Shown piece by piece: positions 5,391 to 8,664 of a stretch of 8,664 nt of DNA. The notes below the pieces were generated by a model, which was not told the DNA's origin, searched no databases, and saw nothing but the letters and a program-made list of their open reading frames with translations. Each line of letters starts with the position of its first letter. Position 1 is the stretch's first letter. Location of the stretch: positions 1 through 8,664 of the forward strand of contig CALMCK010000071.1 of NCBI GenBank assembly GCA_937862845.1. The letters are read 5' to 3'. The DNA comes from an uncultured Burkholderiaceae bacterium. Lineage in GTDB: Bacteria > Pseudomonadota > Gammaproteobacteria > Burkholderiales > Burkholderiaceae. A program made the position numbers and the translations under genes.

Positions 5391-6698
5391 ATGACAGACA
5401 AAACCAAAACGCCCGGCACCAGCAAAGAATCCTCTTGCTCGTTTTGCGGCAAACCACAAAACGAAGTGCACAAACTCATTGAAGGCATCGACGGCTACAT
5501 CTGCGACGAATGCATTTCTTTGTGCGGCCAAATCCTCGACGCCAGCGTCAACGAAGAGTCAGGCGAGCTGGCCGAGTCGGCTTCATTGCCCGTCCCGCAA
5601 GAATTATTGGCCAAACTCAACGACTACGTGATTGGTCAATCAGAAGCCAAGCGCATCCTCGCCGTCGCGGTGTACAACCACTACAAACGTTTGCGTTACC
5701 TCAAAACCCGCAAAAAAACCGATGTCGAACTGGCGAAAAGTAATATTTTACTCATCGGTCCAACAGGCTCAGGCAAAACCCTGCTTGCCCAAACACTCGC
5801 TCGTTTGCTCAACGTGCCTTTCGTCATGGCCGACGCCACGACATTGACCGAGGCAGGTTATGTCGGTGAAGACGTCGAAAACATCGTGCAAAAACTGCTG
5901 CAAAACTGCAACTATGATGTCGAAAAAGCACAACAAGGCATCATCTACATCGACGAGATTGATAAAATCTCACGCAAAACCGACAACCCATCCATCACCC
6001 GTGACGTCTCAGGTGAAGGCGTGCAGCAGGCTTTGCTCAAACTCATCGAGGGCACGGTCGCCGCCATCCCACCGCAAGGTGGGCGCAAACACCCGAACCA
6101 AGATTTCATTCAAGTCGACACGTCGAACATCTTGTTTATCTGTGGCGGCGCGTTTGATGGCCTCGAAAAAGTCATCTCCACGCGTTCAGACAAAACCAGC
6201 ATCGGCTTCGGCGCCAATGTCGCGAAGGTAGAAAGCAAAACCACCGGCGAGTTGTTCCGCCGAATTGAAACCGAAGATTTGATTAAATTCGGTCTGATTC
6301 CAGAGCTGATTGGCCGTTTGCCCGTCATCGCCAAACTGGATAATCTGGACGAAGCGGCTTTGGTGAATATTTTGAACGAACCCAAAAATTCACTGGTCAA
6401 GCAATACACCGCGCTGCTCGACATGGAAGACGTCAAATTGAGCTTCACCGAAGAAGCCCTGCGTGCGATTGCCAAAAAAGCCTTGGCGCGCAAAACAGGC
6501 GCCCGTGGTTTGCGCTCGATTGTTGAGGAAATTTTGCTTGGCACCATGTTTGACCTGCCTTCAGAGCCGACCATCACAGAAGTCATCATCAACGAAGAAT
6601 CGGTGAACAACAATGTCGCGCCTGAATACATCAAGGACAAAGCGGGGCGCGTGCCCAAAAAAGCACCACCCGTGCATGTGCAGCAGATGGCGTCATAA
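5391..6698 (+). CDS. clpX: ATP-dependent Clp protease ATP-binding subunit ClpX
   Basis: A 435-residue AAA+ unfoldase that recognises tagged substrates, unfolds them by ATP hydrolysis and threads them into ClpP. The N-terminal zinc domain has C16, C19, C38 and C41 (CSFC, CDEC) and would bind adaptors and substrates. The ATPase core shows Walker A GPTGSGKT (123-130), pore loop GYVG (156-159), Walker B IIYIDE (184-189), the RKH substrate loop (232-234), the IGF loop that docks ClpP (271-273), the likely arginine finger in LIGRLP (R309) and the sensor-2 motif GARGLR (370-375). Nothing is truncated. The Shine-Dalgarno sequence is weak (GACGAGA region), which fits translation helped by clpP just upstream. 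The C-terminal 15-20 residues are Lys/Pro/Val-rich and not conserved. Confidence 0.98.
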   Translation: MTDKTKTPGTSKESSCSFCGKPQNEVHKLIEGIDGYICDECISLCGQILDASVNEESGELAESASLPVPQELLAKLNDYVIGQSEAKRILAVAVYNHYKRLRYLKTRKKTDVELAKSNILLIGPTGSGKTLLAQTLARLLNVPFVMADATTLTEAGYVGEDVENIVQKLLQNCNYDVEKAQQGIIYIDEIDKISRKTDNPSITRDVSGEGVQQALLKLIEGTVAAIPPQGGRKHPNQDFIQVDTSNILFICGGAFDGLEKVISTRSDKTSIGFGANVAKVESKTTGELFRRIETEDLIKFGLIPELIGRLPVIAKLDNLDEAALVNILNEPKNSLVKQYTALLDMEDVKLSFTEEALRAIAKKALARKTGARGLRSIVEEILLGTMFDLPSEPTITEVIINEESVNNNVAPEYIKDKAGRVPKKAPPVHVQQMAS

Positions 6699-6738
6699 TC
6701 CACCCGCATAAACACCGCATCAATCAGCGCTAAAACTG

Positions 6739-6769
6739 AACAGGCGAGCCATAAAGGCTCGCCTGTTTT
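6739..6769 (+). terminator. Intrinsic terminator after clpX
   Basis: AACAGGCGAGCC (6739-6750) pairs with GGCTCGCCTGTT (6756-6767) as a perfect 12-base-pair stem with loop ATAAA, followed by TTTT. It lies about 40 bases past the clpX stop codon and ends the clpP-clpX transcript. Confidence 0.9.
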
Positions 6770-6854
6770 GATTCGGCGATACCCACGAGATGAGTGACGG
6801 CCAAATCGTGCACTTCTCTATGGGAAGTGCGAGTGCGGTAACACCGCAATTTTT
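6770..6854 (+). ncRNA. Unassigned structured segment: consecutive hairpins ending in a T-run
   Basis: Two clear stems sit side by side: GCACTTCTC (6810-6818) with GGGAAGTGC (6822-6830), 9 pairs including one G-T and a TAT loop; and TGCGGT (6834-6839) with ACCGCA (6843-6848), loop AAC, followed by ATTTTT (6849-6854), a terminator-like end. A weaker stem, GATT-GGC (6770-6777) with GCC-AATC (6800-6807), closes the left part. I see no match to a riboswitch or small RNA family I know, no coding gene downstream on this strand, and no clear promoter. It could be a small RNA, a second terminator, or a dispersed repeat. The next 105 bases (6855-6959) are AT-rich with nothing I can identify. Confidence 0.3.
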
Positions 6855-6959
6855 ACAAACTCAAATTATCATTAAAGCAAATAACATAAAACCATTGGTT
6901 AAAGTGATTCACATGCGAGCAATTGATAAAATTTAGACTCGCGCCTTTGCATTTTCGGT

Positions 6960-7157
6960 TTAGCTGCGTTTGTCCGAATGGTTTGTGCTTTTACCAAACA
7001 ACGTATACACAGGGCAGAAGCGCATCGCACCCGTCGCAACCAAAATCAAGCCCAACCAGCCCCAAGCCCCAATCAAACTTGTCGCGGCAGCAATCACCAT
7101 CAACAAGCCGATCGAAATCCGAAGCATGCAATCGAGTTTACCGACATTCGTTTCCAT
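6960..7157 (-). CDS. Small DUF2892 inner-membrane protein (YgaP transmembrane-domain family)
   Basis: A 65-residue membrane protein matching DUF2892, the hydrophobic domain found alone or attached to rhodanese in YgaP. It has the family pattern: an N-terminal NVGKLD (4-9) followed by LRISIGL, two hydrophobic helices (about 11-28 and 29-46) and the closing motif RFCPVYTLFG (46-55). The usual DR after the NxGxxD motif is DC here (C10). No rhodanese domain is attached. I chose the ATG at 7155-7157 because AAGGAGG (complement of 7163-7169) lies 5 bases upstream, and family members start just before the NVG motif; an in-frame ATG 14 codons upstream lacks these. The molecular role of lone DUF2892 proteins is not established; a sulfur-related role is only suggested by YgaP. 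Confidence 0.85.
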   Translation of the reverse strand: METNVGKLDCMLRISIGLLMVIAAATSLIGAWGWLGLILVATGAMRFCPVYTLFGKSTNHSDKRS

Positions 7158-7185
7158 GATAACCTCCTTCGATTTTCGTAGAATC

Positions 7186-7197
7186 GACCACTCGGTC
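7186..7197 (-). promoter_or_regulatory. Operator-like palindrome upstream of the DUF2892 gene
   Basis: GACC-ACTC-GGTC (7186-7197) is an inverted repeat with a four-base spacer, located about where transcription would start from the promoter at 7204-7231. Position and form resemble a TetR-type repressor site, but no regulator gene is nearby. A second short inverted repeat, TCGATT/AATCGA (7169-7174/7182-7187), overlaps its left edge and abuts the Shine-Dalgarno sequence. Confidence 0.3.
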
Positions 7198-7203
7198 ACT
7201 TTT

Positions 7204-7231
7204 ATATTACTCTTTTTAACTTCAGATGCAA
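7204..7231 (-). promoter_or_regulatory. Candidate promoter for the DUF2892 gene
   Basis: On the minus strand, TTGCAT (7226-7231) and TAATAT (7204-7209) are 16 bases apart in the 86-base gap after the helicase stop codon. Transcription would start near 7197, giving a leader of about 40 bases. This suggests the small gene can be expressed apart from the helicase gene upstream. Confidence 0.45.
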
Positions 7232-7243
7232 GTGTTTTTCGTA

Positions 7244-8664
7244 TTATTTAATCGGCCAAATCTCTCCGTCGGCACGCAACAAAACACCCTCTGCCCGACA
7301 CCCGTCACACAACTGTTCCAGCAACGCCATATAGTCGCGCACTTGCTCTTCGTATTTTGGCAAGTCACTGCTTGACCAAGCACTTTTATAATCCACCACG
7401 GTGATGCGCTGACCATGTCGCACCCAGCGGTCTATGCGCACCAGCTCACCGCTGGCATTCATCACCGCCATTTCATTGTGCGCTTCATCGCACAATCTGT
7501 CATCGAGCCACGGCGCGCACTCGGGCAGCGCGCACACATGGCTCGTCCACGCCACCACTGTTTGTGCATCCGCTTCTGTGACGCGGTATTTTTGCACCAC
7601 CTCTGCCACTGTCAGTCGTGCTGCGTGCCAGTTTTCGGTCGTGTATTCCATGAGCGAATGCCATAAAATACCGAGCTCAGCAGCGGCGCTGTTGGCTTGT
7701 GTGTTGTTGAGCGGAGCGATCTGCACATCGTTGCTCATCACGGCTTGCAGATAGCGATTTTTATTCTGAAAAGCAGCCGCCGCAAGTGTGCTGTCATCAG
7801 GCACCTGCCAATCATCAAAATGCATCGACGAATCGAGTTGATCCGCGCTGTCTTTTAAGCAGTCAAACAATGTCGGCGTGCTTTTGACTTTTTGCGCGCT
7901 GCTCACGATGAGCATTTGCTGCGCTCGGGTCATGGCGACATACATCAAATTCCATTTTTCTATCATCGAGCGTTGCTCGTTTTCTGCCACACGCGCCATG
8001 CGCCAGCTGCCTTGATATTCTTTACTCGCCATCAGCGATAGGTGTGTCGGCTGCGATGAATGGACGGGCCAATCCACCAACCAGTGATAGGCTTTTTCTT
8101 TATTTGACTTTTCTTTCACATCAATGATAATCACAATCGGCGCCTCCAAGCCTTTCGCGCCGTGCGTGGTTAAAATCTGCACCGCATCCCGCGCTTCAAT
8201 CGGGCCTGATTCTGATGGTGCATCTTTGCTTTGTTTTTGCCAGAGTTTGAGTGACTGCCAATAATTGTTGAGGCTGGGGTAACGGCCTGAGTTTTGTGAC
8301 AAAGCCAAATGCAAAAACACCCGCAGGTTTGCCTGCACTTGCTCATTTTGCCACGGCGGTGTGACCTGCGCATAACGTTTAAAAATATCGCCTTCGGTGT
8401 ACACCATGTCCACCACTTCGTGCGGCGTCATGTTTGGCGCGCGTTGCAACCAGCTGTCCAACCGATGGCGCAACGTCGCATGACCCAATTCATCGAGAAG
8501 CCACGCACACCACATCGAGGCGTGGCCACCTTGACGTTGACTGACGGCCAATCGCTGCATGAAGTCATCATCCACACCGCCCAGAGGACTGCGCAGGACA
8601 TGCAGCAAAGACAGATCATCATGCGCGTCCATCAACCAAGCCACCAGCGCCATGAGGTCCAGTG
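7244..8664 (-). CDS. addA: AddA-type (RecB-like) helicase-nuclease, C-terminal part, cut by the right edge
   Basis: The C-terminal 472 or so residues of a UvrD/Rep-superfamily double-strand break repair enzyme; the N-terminus with Walker A lies outside the window. Counting from the methionine at 8651-8653 (the frame is open to the edge): an SF1 segment VLRSPLGGVDDD (19-30), the motif VQILTTHGAKGLEAPIV (158-174), motif VI NLMYVAMTRAQ (235-245), then a RecB-type nuclease domain with H332 (LGILWHSLME), D408 (IDRW), D421 and K423 (VDYKS) and QVRDY (437-441). All catalytic nuclease residues look present. The HGAKGLEAPIV form is typical of proteobacterial AddA, whereas RecB usually has a KSKGLEY form. 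Its partner AddB is expected just upstream, out of view. RecB or a stand-alone UvrD-nuclease remain less likely alternatives. Confidence 0.82.
   Translation of the reverse strand, partial: LDLMALVAWLMDAHDDLSLLHVLRSPLGGVDDDFMQRLAVSQRQGGHASMWCAWLLDELGHATLRHRLDSWLQRAPNMTPHEVVDMVYTEGDIFKRYAQVTPPWQNEQVQANLRVFLHLALSQNSGRYPSLNNYWQSLKLWQKQSKDAPSESGPIEARDAVQILTTHGAKGLEAPIVIIIDVKEKSNKEKAYHWLVDWPVHSSQPTHLSLMASKEYQGSWRMARVAENEQRSMIEKWNLMYVAMTRAQQMLIVSSAQKVKSTPTLFDCLKDSADQLDSSMHFDDWQVPDDSTLAAAAFQNKNRYLQAVMSNDVQIAPLNNTQANSAAAELGILWHSLMEYTTENWHAARLTVAEVVQKYRVTEADAQTVVAWTSHVCALPECAPWLDDRLCDEAHNEMAVMNASGELVRIDRWVRHGQRITVVDYKSAWSSSDLPKYEEQVRDYMALLEQLCDGCRAEGVLLRADGEIWPIK

Noticed and set aside
6110..6715. 201-codon minus-strand open frame opposite the 3' part of clpX
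   Set aside because: Ser/Arg-rich antisense translation of a strongly conserved ATPase region; long only because of base composition.
6915..6942. GCGAG/CTCGC inverted repeat downstream of the DUF2892 gene
   Set aside because: Five pairs with an 18-base loop and no T-run on the minus strand; too weak to call a terminator.

Overview
The window looks like ordinary chromosomal DNA from a betaproteobacterium, most likely of the Burkholderiales. This rests on two gene neighbourhoods typical of that group as I know it: msrB - yciB - bolA - peptidylprolyl isomerase on the minus strand, and tRNA-Leu(UAG) - tig - clpP - clpX on the plus strand. The protein sequences fit as well, for example the BolA HAGHAGA motif and the AddA-type HGAKGLEAPIV motif. 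I cannot name the genus. Base composition and codon use look even across the window, and I see no insertion sequence, phage gene, CRISPR array or genomic island.

Positions 1-2909 (minus strand) hold an envelope and redox gene row, read right to left: msrB (methionine sulfoxide reductase B), yciB (inner-membrane septation/envelope protein), bolA (overlapping yciB by an ATGA junction), a lipoprotein parvulin-type peptidylprolyl isomerase, an intrinsic terminator, and a second related parvulin with an ordinary Sec signal peptide that runs off the left edge. The two isomerases are a tandem duplicate pair predicted to act at different places in the envelope: one membrane-tethered, one free in the periplasm.

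Positions 2937-2998 hold two back-to-back sigma70-type promoters, one firing left into msrB and one right into the tRNA. The tRNA-Leu(UAG) gene, with an encoded CCA end, is followed by a short hairpin and then tig (trigger factor). A strong terminator closes tig. clpP and clpX follow 17 bases apart and form the two-part ClpXP protease; a second strong terminator follows clpX. Together these genes handle folding of nascent chains and degradation of failed ones. The lon gene, which often follows clpX in related genomes, is not here.

Positions 6770-6959 are non-coding. The first 85 bases can fold into two or three consecutive hairpins ending in a T-run, which I cannot assign to a known RNA family. 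After this, on the minus strand, come a tiny DUF2892 inner-membrane protein with its own promoter, a palindrome near its predicted transcription start, and a perfect Shine-Dalgarno sequence; then the C-terminal half of an AddA-type helicase-nuclease for double-strand break repair, cut by the right edge.

I found no convincing undescribed multi-gene system. The items most worth checking are the duplicated isomerases, the structured segment after clpX, and the palindrome upstream of the DUF2892 gene.
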